DNA from: Halichondria panicea
Taxonomy: Eukaryota > Porifera > Demospongiae > Suberitida > Halichondriidae
Assembly: GCF_963675165.1 (NCBI RefSeq)
Contig: NC_087390.1
Location: 1,879,501-1,943,500, forward strand
DNA: 64,000 bases
Direction: 5' to 3'
Shown: one piece after another, positions 25,501-34,900 of the stretch
How positions within the stretch are numbered: the first letter of the stretch is position 1
Layout: the number at the start of each line of letters is the position of its first letter
Position numbers and translations under genes: made by a program
The notes under the pieces: generated by a model
Told to the model about the DNA's origin: nothing
The model's input: only the letters and a program-made list of their open reading frames with translations
Database searches by the model: none

Positions 25501-27276
25501 CCATTGATTACGTGATTACACATGCTACACTTAAAACCTTGTTGCCTCTAGTGCTTAGTCTGCTACTTTGTTAAATATGTAGGAATGGTATGCAGTGAGA
25601 TTATTGTTTTTTTATAATCTATTTATTTTGTCTGCTTCTAAGAAATTCCATACTTTTTACATGTAAGGTTGTGCAAGTGGGCAGCTTTTTCTTGATAGTG
25701 TTTTAGGTACGTATGCATAGTGCACGGTGGTCTGAAGCCAGCTAAGAGTGATGTGCACACCAATTGTTAGCTTAGACACTCACTTCTTGTGGTCTAGGTC
25801 AAAGAGCTGCTTATCTGACACTTGAAATCTCGTTGAGTTGAGACAACTTGTTGTGATACAAGTACATGTACAGCATGCCCTGAGGGTGCTCAGTTTTGCT
25901 ACTTGTTTAGGACTCTGAAAAGCTAATAATTTTATGTTTACAGCTCACACATTTTTTTCCCACACTTAGTTGTGTCGTTCAGGTTAAGGTAATTCGTATA
26001 GGCTAGTGGCGCAGATCAATACAGCGATGTTAACTATAGTCGCTTGTGCTTGTACTTGTTACTAGTTGGTGGTCCATAGGAGCCTAACGTCTGTAGTGTA
26101 CATGCACTCAAGCCCTACATCATCCTGTCTGTCTGTCCGTCCTGTGCAGATATTGTTATCAGATTCATTTGTATGTGCTCCTAGTATGACATAAGGTGGC
26201 TGGATTGATAAGCTGCTTGACCATTATAACCAACAATGGTCTCAACAGCTGCTTCCATATCTGTTATCACCATTATTTGAATTCTAAACTTACCCATATC
26301 AAGCCAATACAAATTTAGAAGCCAGTGAAACTTGCTGATAGAGGTCGCCCTTGGACAGACTAAAAGTGGCTGCACAAAAGAGGTGACCTGCTGCTAACAT
26401 GTGCTAATAAAGTTGAGACTAATTTGGTTGGGGAACATTAATTTCGGGTGTATTGTAAAAGGGAAAGGTTAACGACCTGGTCGCTTATAAGACAGTCACA
26501 ATAGATACTGAATAACTCGGCTGCAGTGGCTGGGCGCTCTTGCAGTCTTGGTGCAGGTGTCCTCTGTGAGCTCACTGTGGCAGTTCCGCTCATCGCTTAC
26601 TTTAATAGAATCTAACCAGACACCTCTCTAGGTGTCCAGGATGAAATTACCAATTTCCTAAGCTGTAGAAAGATATGCCATAAAGGATATAAAGGCCAAT
26701 CTAAATCTTTCTTATTTCCTACCCTTGTAGTGTGACCTTTTTTAACATAACGGATAAACTTGACACATGTACTTCAGTACCATGCAATGTGTTATATGTA
26801 CGCGTACGTATATCCTCTCAATAATGTGAATAATGTGAGTATGCTACCTCCTGCCCTCCACAGGACCTCCAGTACGACCCTGACGATACTGATGATTTCT
26901 CTACCCCCCTGGATGACAGAGGGCGGGCCATACTAGCGGCAATACAGGAGGACAAGAGACAAAAGTGAGTGTTGACCGCTAGTTTGTTTTACTTAATTAG
27001 GAATGCACATTGTATTCATAATAATAATTGTCGTTATAGTAATTATGTTTCATCTGTTATGTAATCACCAAGTTACGGCCATTCAAAGATACAACACTAT
27101 ACAATCATACATGCATGTGCATCACATGCTATGCTTTTTCTGTCCCCCTCTATAGGAGGAAGTCCAAGGGTGGTGGTGACATCCTGGCCCGGGGGGGAGG
27201 GGCCAAAGCCAGGAGACAGGAAGTAGGCATCAAGATATTCGTACCGGACTATCAAGCCAAACAGGATCAGTTATGA
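5264..27276 (+). CDS. USP40: USP40-like ubiquitin carboxyl-terminal hydrolase, 35 exons
   Basis: This is a cysteine protease of the USP family that should remove ubiquitin from proteins. Exons are 5264-5456, 5930-6000, 6252-6365, 6667-6792, 6910-7095, 7411-7497, 7654-7836, 8444-8581, 8724-8792, 8961-9048, 9199-9297, 9500-9605, 9720-9871, 9923-10004, 10390-10486, 14735-14806, 15046-15136, 15263-15468, 15701-15814, 15957-16030, 16376-16451, 16624-16741, 16800-16939, 17177-17303, 17517-17581, 17744-17818, 17969-18049, 18224-18358, 18616-18716, 23375-23440, 23555-23624, 23850-23996, 24471-24569, 26864-26964 and 27156-27276. They total 3870 nt (1289 aa; human USP40 is about 1235). The Cys box [15 protein letters not shown] has Cys48 and the His box SGHYTAY has His303. 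Zinc-ribbon CxxC pairs lie near 171/174 and 219/222. The C-terminal half matches USP40 ubiquitin-like segments. Introns 15 and 29 host other genes. The exon 24 acceptor and linker exons 10-12 are the least certain. Confidence 0.93.
7951..8228. mobile_element. pogo/Tigger-like MITE, 278 bp
   Basis: The ends are inverted repeats, starting CAGTAGAACCT and ending AGGTTCTACTG, flanked by TA on both sides. This is typical of Tc1/mariner-pogo elements. It lies in intron 7 of the USP40-like gene. The interior shares sequence with the copy at 50957-51217, including several GCGCATGCGC-type palindromes and the motif TTATCCGGCCTG. There is no transposase, so it is non-autonomous. Confidence 0.85.
10595..10978. 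mobile_element. pogo/Tigger-like MITE, 384 bp
   Basis: Terminal inverted repeats of about 23 bp (CAGTAGAACCTCGCTAATCT at the left) are flanked by TA duplications at 10593-10594 and 10979-10980. It lies at the start of intron 15 of the USP40-like gene. The ends match the 7951 family, but the interior differs, so it is a separate subfamily. Confidence 0.85.
11011..11605. repeat. Dispersed repeat, partial second copy at 63735-63940
   Basis: It begins with a palindrome (11016-11040) centred on GCGCATGCGC and ends near a CAGCACC..GGTGCTT motif. The last 200 bp, containing ATCATGGTCGATCATT and a TATGTTATGTAGCTTTG motif, recur at the right end of the window. No coding capacity is seen. The class is unknown. 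Confidence 0.6.
11810..12474. mobile_element. Fold-back-like element with minisatellite arms
   Basis: The outer 20-35 bp are inverted repeats (TACGGTGGCCCTGAG at the left, CTCAGGGCCACCGTA at the right). ATATTG occurs immediately outside both ends (11804-11809 and 12475-12480) and is a probable target-site duplication. Inside the left end are diverged 40-50 bp direct repeats rich in AGTTGGTAGTT. Inside the right end is a pure 7-bp tandem array of the opposite polarity (12296-12452). The middle, about 12000-12290, is unique. No transposase is present. Confidence 0.75.
12296..12452 (+). repeat. 7-bp minisatellite (CCAACTG/CCAACTA)n
   Basis: About 22 tandem heptamers, mostly CTGCCAA with occasional CTACCAA variants, form the right arm of the fold-back element. 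Seven is not a multiple of three, yet all frames stay open through it, so apparent reading frames on either strand are artefacts of the repeat. Confidence 0.95.
12744..14322 (+). pseudogene. POT/SLC15-like proton-coupled transporter, single exon, frame broken by 7-bp repeat
   Basis: This intronless gene sits inside intron 15 of the USP40-like gene on the same strand. The main open part (12871-14322, 483 aa) has about ten hydrophobic segments. It also has a cytoplasmic loop with [20 protein letters not shown] and [12 protein letters not shown], which I associate with the POT/PTR oligopeptide-transporter family (SLC15) of the major facilitator superfamily. The N-terminal part (from ATG 12744) is in another frame. 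The frames meet at a perfect tandem CTGGATT duplication (12857-12863 and 12864-12870), and only one of the two copies would be needed for a single frame of about 523 codons. It is either a recent null allele or a protein that starts at Met 12871 and lacks the first membrane helix. The family call is moderate. Confidence 0.65.
16460..16515 (+). repeat. (AC)n microsatellite
   Basis: About 25 AC units lie just inside intron 21 of the USP40-like gene, eight bases after the splice donor. Confidence 0.95.
18829..19255. mobile_element. Palindromic DNA-transposon remnant, 427 bp
   Basis: Perfect 30-bp terminal inverted repeats (left end AAGATATACTACACCTAAGA) bound the element. A second, imperfect palindrome lies inside (about 18850-18955). 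A TATAAAAG box at 19003 is followed by ATG at 19041 and a 27-codon frame ending at 19124, so this may be the promoter and first codons of a lost transposase. It sits in intron 29, next to exon 29. Copy 1 of the duplication has unrelated sequence at that position. Confidence 0.8.
19458..20909 (-). CDS. TRAF-like protein (TRAF2), RING, zinc fingers, coiled coil, MATH
   Basis: This intact, intronless gene of 483 aa is antisense inside intron 29 of the USP40-like gene. From the N terminus it has an acidic Pro-rich leader and a RING finger (about 45-85, [23 protein letters not shown]). TRAF-type zinc fingers follow (about 100-215). Next is a heptad coiled coil (about 225-335) built of repeated DTKV/DAKV units. 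The C-terminal MATH/TRAF-C domain is about 345-480, with [12 protein letters not shown] and [12 protein letters not shown]. Such proteins trimerise, bind receptor tails and act as ubiquitin ligases. Its RING differs clearly from the two sisters. Membership of a vertebrate TRAF subgroup cannot be set by eye. Confidence 0.9.
   Translation of the reverse strand: MATSNSDCSNSVNQEPAATHPPEQITQQAEPDYDLVEQPDKDLYCPVTLEILVEPHQTDCCGQHISEKAAQRIIRDGKPCPMCNNAPFKTLKDKFFKRNTINKLNVRCPHKKSGCEWTGELGDLNHHTTSCLKRPWKCQYCDFESTHDIGTNNHTPCCDNYPLPCPNQCEIGTFPRCQADSHILECPLQLVECKFAGAGCDVKVPRRDLVGHMTESVQQHLLTATLLNLQLTRELHQKMEEKDQQIVDLQKRVKEQGNTIDTKIQQLDAKVDTKFQQQKEKAYDLHTKVATKFENLDTKFQDLQAIVDTKADQQARNLDTKVSDLKVTMEANTVKIQNDLLLLLKGFSCHEFTLTEFTKQQAKGGYGYWNGGEFTTKGWRFSFCVYTNGAESANGTHLTVSIYKRDAAAKTEGVSILQMLNQLGDHGHYIGTETRILKENRICFGDSYKFCPLDRLGYCAGTNTQYLKDDCLKFKLFMKVKAL
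20910..21799. other. Spacer between the two nested TRAF genes
   Basis: No gene is seen in these 890 bp. The part next to 20910 matches the 5' flanks of the other TRAF genes and probably holds the TRAF2 promoter. The stretch 21090-21400 may be a diverged member of the 11011 repeat family, but I could not align it convincingly. Confidence 0.4.
21800..23179 (-). CDS. TRAF-like protein (TRAF3), RING, zinc fingers, coiled coil, MATH
   Basis: This intact, intronless gene of 459 aa is antisense in intron 29 of the USP40-like gene, about 0.9 kb upstream of TRAF2 in its own transcriptional direction. The layout is as in TRAF2, with a shorter coiled coil. Its RING ([27 protein letters not shown]) is nearly identical to that of the broken 2293-3670 copy. 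The MATH end keeps [12 protein letters not shown]. The 5' flank, with a TGGTAGCCATATTTAG start region, is shared by all three TRAF genes, so they probably share promoter elements. Confidence 0.9.
   Translation of the reverse strand: MATSNSDSTNSVRKQEPVATHPPEQITQPAEPDYDLVEQPDQDYFCPVSLELLVEPLQTTCCGHHISQQAANRLTRELKPCPMCKQDNMATQEDKYFRRKVRQLNVRCPHKKSGCEWTGELGNLNHHTISCPKRPWKCQYCDFESTHDIGTNDHTPCCDNYPLPCPNQCEIGTVPRCQADSHLLECPLQLVECEFAGAGCDMKVSRRDLADHMTESVQHHLLTTTLLNLQLTRELHQKMEEKDQQIVDLQKQVKEQGNNIDTKIQQLDAKVAAKLENLDTKVDTKFQDLDVKVEQQARNLDTKVSDLKVRMEANTMKLLLNGFSYHEFTLTKFTQQQAQGGYGPWFSGEFTVEEWSFSFCVFTRGIGSCIGTHLSLFVNKEHDAVKTEGVAILHMLNQLGDHGHYMGTETRILKVSRTYFGDSKKFFPLDHLSYCADTNTQYLKDDCLKFRLFMKVKTL
24570..26863. 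other. Intron 33 of the USP40-like gene, no gene seen
   Basis: This is the largest gene-free intron of the USP40-like gene (2.3 kb). It is AT-rich with only short unconvincing frames, and I recognise no repeat or RNA gene in it. Confidence 0.6.
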
Positions 27277-28973
27277 AGAATTTGAACAAAACTAGTATTG
27301 TACATTATAGTTTGTGATTTTATGCATAATCATATCAATTTAATTTCTTGCTGCCCAGCGAGTGGGCAGATCAAAGCAATTAATCCAGTGCTCTGTAATA
27401 ATAATGGCATTTATATAGATTTTGAGTTGGGACTTAATTATGCCACACCCTCCAAGCCATTAACTACCTAGGAAGAAAACCTGAATTTAGCAAGTCACTA
27501 AAATTCCTTCAAAACACATGTCTTTTAATAGGGAAAAATTGACCAATCAGATCGAATTTGATAGTCATTTAATATACATAACATACGTACTTCAGTATAA
27601 TAGATACCAGTTTTTAATATTACATGCATGTAGCAAGCGTATACAAATAATTAAGCAATGCAAGCGTCGCAATGTTCAAAAAAGAAATTTTTGAAATCTT
27701 GATAAATATGAAATCATCAAACACTCACAAAACTCAAAATAATCGTTAGAATGACCATTGGGGATCGAAGTTGCTATGGTTACACATTGGGTCTGGAAAT
27801 GGAGCAACAAAATTAATAAGTACATAATAGAAACGCTAAAATGAGAAGTGTACAAAATCTCGCTCTCTCAATTGGAAGTTGAAAGAACACACAATCATGT
27901 GTACTCCTGAGGCTATACAGTGTATTCGAAACTGTTTTTTTTCTTATCTATTTTCTTGAATTCTTGTGTTGTGTGGTTTATAAAGGGATGATGGATGGTC
28001 GTATATATGTAAGTGCAGCTGAGATCACGACATAGCTGTGACAAATAACTCGGGAGTAGAATGAATGAAACTGCATGACTTCACTATATATATATGAGTT
28101 GATATGGTAACCGAAATTTGACGGATGATGGACAAACGTAGCGGCCGCAGATTGTGAATGGATTGTTTGTTTCGTTCTTTGTTACCTGTGAGAACTGGTG
28201 TCGATACATAGTGAGAATGCGTACGTACATCGCAAGTGTTGATTATGATATGAAATGATGTGTTTTTGTGACAAACAGCTACTAGAGAACTGAAAAATGG
28301 GCAGTAAATACGAACGAATAATTAATTATTAAGTGACACGCTTAATGAAGGTCACACTGCACACGCACACACACATTAATGCTGGCTGCTGGGTTGGGCA
28401 AGCCTGAACTAACAGTAGATTAAGAGAGTGGCAATCGATTGGAACTGAGACCTGCTGCTACAAATAATAATTATGCTGAACAATGATAAATGAAAGGAAG
28501 GAAAATTGAGGGAAATTTTAACTTATACACTTTAACAGCTGGAAATGAAGATTACAAAAATGCTTGTTTGGTGTGGTAGTGATTTTGATTGAATTTCAGA
28601 GCTGTGAAAAATTTGTTCCCTGACGAGTACGAAACATGGTTGCAAAGTGAATGGGTGAATGAAGAGTCGGACAAATGTCTTGAAAGAGAAAGTTTGTTTG
28701 TGGTTGCTTTACCACTTCTGACCACCGGCAGTCTGCAGGAGTGACAGAGAGAGAGAGGGGAGGGGTGAATCATGTGTATAGAGTAAGCTCGAGGGCCGGC
28801 AATAAATCAACACAGGAAATATGGGTAACAGTACTATCAAGTTTTAGCTCTTCTGACAGCTAGAGGCCATTGTCAAAAACATCATACTTGGCCGATTCGA
28901 TAACACACATGTGCACCAAAGTATAACCGAATATATAGGGGCATGCTCGTTACGCTAATGTACATAAAGGCCA
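27277..28973. other. Convergent 3' region between USP40-like and IGF2BP-like genes
   Basis: The two genes end facing each other across 1.7 kb, so this stretch should hold both 3' UTRs. I found no AATAAA close behind either stop. Only AT-rich sequence and short AG- or CA-rich runs are visible. Confidence 0.5.
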
Positions 28974-31900
28974 TCACCATGGCAACACACTCACGAGGGT
29001 GGGCAGGTGTGCCTCCCCGAGGGTGGCGGAGGCGATGCTCTTGAAAAGGTCCTCCTCTTCTCCTTCTTGTGCACCCTGTGAGGACGGACAATACGGAGGA
29101 AAGTGAGGACCTCGATCATATCAACAACCAAACACACAATTTAATTCCTAAGCAACGTAAATCAATGCGTACATGCACACACACACACCCTGCAGTGGAA
29201 TTAAGATACTACAAAGGGAAAAGCTAAAATAAGAATCGGGCTTCAAGGACAGATGTACCAATAAAACACGACACAGTACACGGTGTTTAAATAGTAATTT
29301 GTTGTGGAAAACCATATTTTTGCTCTAATATTGAAAATGAAAAAGGGCGTGCTTGTCAATTAAACCTGGAACCTAATACAGGTGCACTGTGTGGGAACAG
29401 GCACCAGTTAAGGCCTGAGGGTAGTGTATACATCCTGTGACAAACAGGTTGCCATAGGAAACTGTGGTTCGATATTGAAATGGACAAGACACAACAAAGG
29501 CCAAACTAATCAGTTACAGCTGGCAGTAATTATGCACTTTGCTATAAGGGGCACCTTTCAACATGTGTGCACCAGCCAATTTTGAGTATAATTATAGACA
29601 TTACAAAGGTTAGGGCTTCTCTTCAATTAAGGCAGGAGTGATTTTGAAGCATTTGATCTTTGCCAGTAAACAGCATTGAAAGGACTCCATTATACAGCGT
29701 ATCAACCTAGCCAAGGCGATGATATAAACTGACGCATACTCATTCATGCATGCAAGCAGTGCAAGCACTTAATTGGTAATTATGAAAGACAAATTAAAGT
29801 ACACGTCATTAGACAATACATAGACACGTACATAACGTGTAACTACTCAAGCTTAACGCTGCCATGAATTAGTATATAATACCATTTCCCCATAAGAATG
29901 AACACATTGTTGAAGCACTTACGTAAGCAGTTGAGAAGGTCGTGGTTGAGCAGAACTCTGTTACCGTGGTGAGGGGGGTGGGGATGGATGCCTGCACGGA
30001 GGACAACAGGATATCATTATATACTACGTACAATACTCGTTATTTACTATCAAAACACGACAATCTATTTTTAAAGCTATTGAACATTACGTAATGTGTA
30101 CATGCATGTGTACATGCATGACTACATGTAGATATTACTTCATTTGGATAACACAAAAAGCTTTCAAGTATCAAAACATTAAATATTATGTAAGCAAGCA
30201 CAAGAAATAGTTTTAATGGAAGCTAGCGTATTCCATTTCAAAGAGCTTATACAAACCACGACCCAATTAAAGGCACTTTGAAGTACAGGCCATAATAATA
30301 TGTGTACGTGTACATACGTCAGGTGACCAGGGCAAAAAAGAAACTGACAGCTGCTCGTGTGTGTACACACGGTAACACGAGCTACCAATGAGAGACATAC
30401 TTCTGTGCGTATGGTTTAACAATGCTGACTCAGGCTAGGCCACACAAGAAGCCTACAGAAGCCGTCTAATTGAGGTCACTTGAGGTCATATAACATTATA
30501 ATAGATGTAGACAGGAAAGAAACTACAGACCACTTCACATGCTTGGGACATTTCCCTACCAAAGCGGTTCACACAAGAACTGTGTATGTGACTGTATACT
30601 AGACTTGTATCGAGGTTAGAAGCCTTAATTATGTACATATCTAATAGACTAAAACTCACAGCATAATTTTCGAAAGCATACAACAATTAAGTTTCTTAAC
30701 AACCACTAATTACTGGACACTGCACAATAGTACACGTACTTTAAATAACCAAAGTCAGGCTGTTTTCACTTTCGAAACACAATCATAAACTTTAAAACGT
30801 AAGTAAGCACTCACCTTGAAAGGTGATCTGATGGAGTCCCTCTCGTCCATATACGCAGAGTTGCTGAACGTCATGCCGACACCAGTCGATGGCACCATCG
30901 TCACGGGAGAATTGCGGCTACTCGGTATGAACCCGAACCCAGTGGAGGAGGTCGGAGAGTTACGGCTGACAGGGGTGAACCCAAACCCGGTAGAGGCAGT
31001 GGGAGAGTAGATGGGGCTGAATCCAGAGAGGGAGCTGGCCTCAGACGAAGAGTAGCCACTCGTAACGCTGTCAGAATTACCGAACCAGATGTTCGAAGTC
31101 GGTTGCTGCTGCTGCTGTTGTTGTTGTGCAGGGGGCGGTGGTGGTGGTGGAGCCCCGCCTCCAAGTCCGCCCATAATCCCGCTGACCCATCCCCCTCCGT
31201 TGTTGTAGCTTCCATTGGGCATTGGTCCATTGCTGTGGTTGGAGGACGTCTGGAACATAGAGTTGGAACGAAGAACAGCTGGCGGTGGTGGTGGTATAGC
31301 AGCTTCTTCAGGACCTTCTGGCAGAGGTTGCTCGCTCAACGAGTTGCTCCATAGTCCGTACCCGTTCATCGGACCTCCGTTGGCGTACCCGTTGTTTCCC
31401 ACGGGGGCACTGCTTCTACGAAGCCTGGAGCGACCAAAGCCGGGGGCAGCAAGAGAGGGCTCTTTGAACGAAAGGCCGCTGAAAACGTCGGAGATTTCGT
31501 CATCGTAGTCGGTGTTGAAGCAGAAATTTCCCGAGACAGTACCCAGAGGACCTGCGGAGTGGGGGGTGGGGTGCATGTCGTTGAAGGGGCGGTGCCCACT
31601 GCTCGTGATGAGTGGAGGTTCTCCAGACGGTTTTGAAATGAGAGGAGTGTATTCGGCACGTCCGCCGTTGGTCATGTGACCGTTCATCCCCATCGTGTTG
31701 GTGACGTTGTATCCATTCATTCCGGGTTGTCCCATTTCGTTCATCCCAGCAGTTCCGTTTCCATGCACCATTCCATCGATGGAAGACTCAAGTGTGTACT
31801 TTCGCTCGGAATTTCCGCCATTCATCGACTGAGGCATAGGTCCAAGTTTGAATCCACCGAGATTGTTTACCTCGAGGGCGCCTGTTGATCCGTGGAGGGT

Positions 31901-34900
31901 AGTCAGACGTGTGTGCTCGCCCGAGAAATCCGTGAAGGTGCGGACGTTAGTGGCAGTGGGTGTGGCAGGAAGTGACTGGGGGTGGTTGAGGTGGTTGATC
32001 TCAGAGGACATTGGCATGGGACCGCCCATAGGGGGCGTGGCAGCATTAGTGGGGGAGGGGCTGTTGAACATGGATCCTTGCTCCTGTGTGGAGGTAAGAA
32101 AGAGAGAGAGGATGATGGCTATGTATACATGAAGTCTGAATGGACCAATTGATGAACGAAAAGAGTAATTTGATTTTTAACGAAATATCAGCTCAAAGTA
32201 CATTCGACCTTCAAATACAGTTGCTAGGAAACACGCGTACATGTAGCATGCAAGGCTCATTCCAAATCAATGGGAAGCTTGTAATTTAGCTTATAACTTA
32301 CGCTGGCTGGTATGAACTGAGCCATGTCACTCTCGTAGGAGGCCCTCAGTTTAGCGCTGATCAGAGACTCTGCCTTCTTACAGTTGTCAATGGTACCCAG
32401 AATGGTGATGGTACGCTCCATGTTGAAGGCTGTCAGCTCTTTCAGTCTGTGGGGGGAAGAGAAAGAGGGGGGTAATGATTAGTTTATGGGGGGGAGAGAG
32501 AGAGAGGGGGGTACGAATTAGTGCAAGAGAGGGGGGTAATGATTAGTTTGTGGGGGGCGAGAGAGGGGGGTAATGATTAGTTTGTGGGGGGCGAGAGAGG
32601 GGGCTACGGATTAGTGCAAGAGAGGGGGTAATGATTAGTCTGTGGGGGGAGAGAATCTAAATATTTAGGGTTGCACTGTGTATACATACAAAAGTATTCA
32701 CCTATCGATCAATGCAAGCTACTAGGGGGCTGGCCACTTCAGCCATGCATGCATGCATATAGCAATTTGTTTAGATGTTTCCAGTGGGTAAATTCCTCTA
32801 GACTAAGTCATGAATGAACTGAATATCACCCAATAAATGTAGTGCCCAGACTCAATATGTATAGATTGCTGAATTGATTATCTTGACGTGTGAAATAAAC
32901 AAAGCAAATCTATCCCAAGAAAAACAAGAAGGGGAGGCGTCCAGTGTGCATGAGTAATGAGGTCACTCTAATGAAGATGTACAGGGATGTGCCCACACAC
33001 TGGTAGGTGCTAACCACCTCCATCCAGACAACAAACACAAATAACCATCATAATGAGAGCAGGTTACTGAACCATGCATCCATACACGTCAGAGCAGACA
33101 ATAAACCAATACTCCTAGGCCTAAGTTACCACATCCATATGTATTTGGCTAAAAAGTGAGTTGAGGATTAATTGAAAATAGCCTCCACCACTAGAAACTT
33201 CTGGACACATCACTGTGTACATCTACATGCATGCAGCTTTTATAGTATAATAGCAAAGAAAAAATTTCTTTTCACAAGTAGCATTAGCCCAAAGCACACA
33301 ACTGTAAAGTGCAATCTGTGTATACTCAACTCTGCTAACACTACACCACAGCTAGCTTAGAGAGACAGCTAGCAGCCCTGAAAACGTCTAGTCGAATCAC
33401 ATGTGCAATCCTAACCACTAGTGTGTAATCATTGGAGACAAATTTGGCACATGATTTGTGACATTGATATTGTAAGCCAAGTGTACCATCTGCTATTGTC
33501 GTAGGGTAGGGTCAATGAATATCGTTACACCGATCTATGAATAATTAGCAGAGCTCTAAACTATCCACCCCATGAATAAAACACAAGCTATTGTGACGCA
33601 CTAGGTTCCAGGTCACCTCTCATTATCTACTTGCCTCTAACAAGCAAGCAGCAATCATACTTATTTCTCTGCACTAAAGTAGTTGACAAACTTAGTCGCA
33701 ATTTAGGCATACTATGCAGCAAATGGAAAAGAATTTTTAAACAAAAAGAGATGCTCTAAGGAAAAATTATTAGGACTCTTATAACGATTTTCAGATAATA
33801 TTCTACAACACAGCTAGAGCTACATAGATTTAACAATCCACCAAACAAGTTTGTCCTCACTGGAATTTAGTTAATGTATACCATCACATACGTACACGTA
33901 TATACAACAAAGAAAAGATTCACAATTAAAGTACCACTTTACAAGAGACAGTGTAATGGTTGCCGGGGGTGGACTTACTTGGAGATGGTGATCTTTGTGC
34001 CCGACTCTGCCATGATACGCTTCAGAGTGTTGCCTCCCTTTCCTGCACGAGATCACATGACATCACATGACAACATCATACACACACACTCGATGGACGC
34101 TATTGAACCTTACTAACACTCATTCACCCAAAACACGTACAACAAAATTAGTAGACCAAACTAAGTAAATATGAACTTTGAACTTTTTGGTTTACTCTCT
34201 TCCGTACACGATATTGTTTGACCCTTGACCCCTGGGTACTCTTTTGGCATAACGACTATACTCTTCCTTAATTAATTAATTGATGTCATTAATTAACTGG
34301 CTCCAATTAGTCGTCATAACAGCAGAGTGCACATCCCTCCCACACTCACATTTTTGTACGTTTAACGAGAATCGTTTCAGATACTGCATACAATACTACC
34401 GTATAGCGGGTAATTTTCGTTGCTACCCATTTAAATACGTATAGCTCAGGATAGTGACGTTGTGAACCTATTGCGGTAGAATAATTTCGTAGTTATAAAT
34501 TTTCGGTATGATGCTGAAATTTCCACCAAACGAAAACAACCCGCTATAATTATTATAGAGTACTGCATAATTATACCAAAAATAATGACACTATAATTAT
34601 TATTCGATATTGAGACACCCCTCAATTGATCACATGATCGGGTGCGGATAATTATATTAGCTAACGTACATCCCATCAAGGTGAATGAGCGGTGAGTGCT
34701 AAATGATTACAGACAATAAATTAATAATTATTATTGGTATATAAAAAGTACATGACGTTGTGGTTTTAAGTTAATACATCACGTTGAATTGAAGGAATTA
34801 CGTGGTCAGTAAGTTGGCCTCAACTTACAAAGCTTTAACTCCCACTCACTATATGTAGTCACCATAGAAACCTTGTACAAGAATCCATACACTACACCAC

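Noticed and set aside
30816..32132. Several plus-strand frames opposite the IGF2BP tail exon
   Set aside because: They mirror the long low-complexity exon on the minus strand. Frame continuity and phase across introns support only the minus strand.
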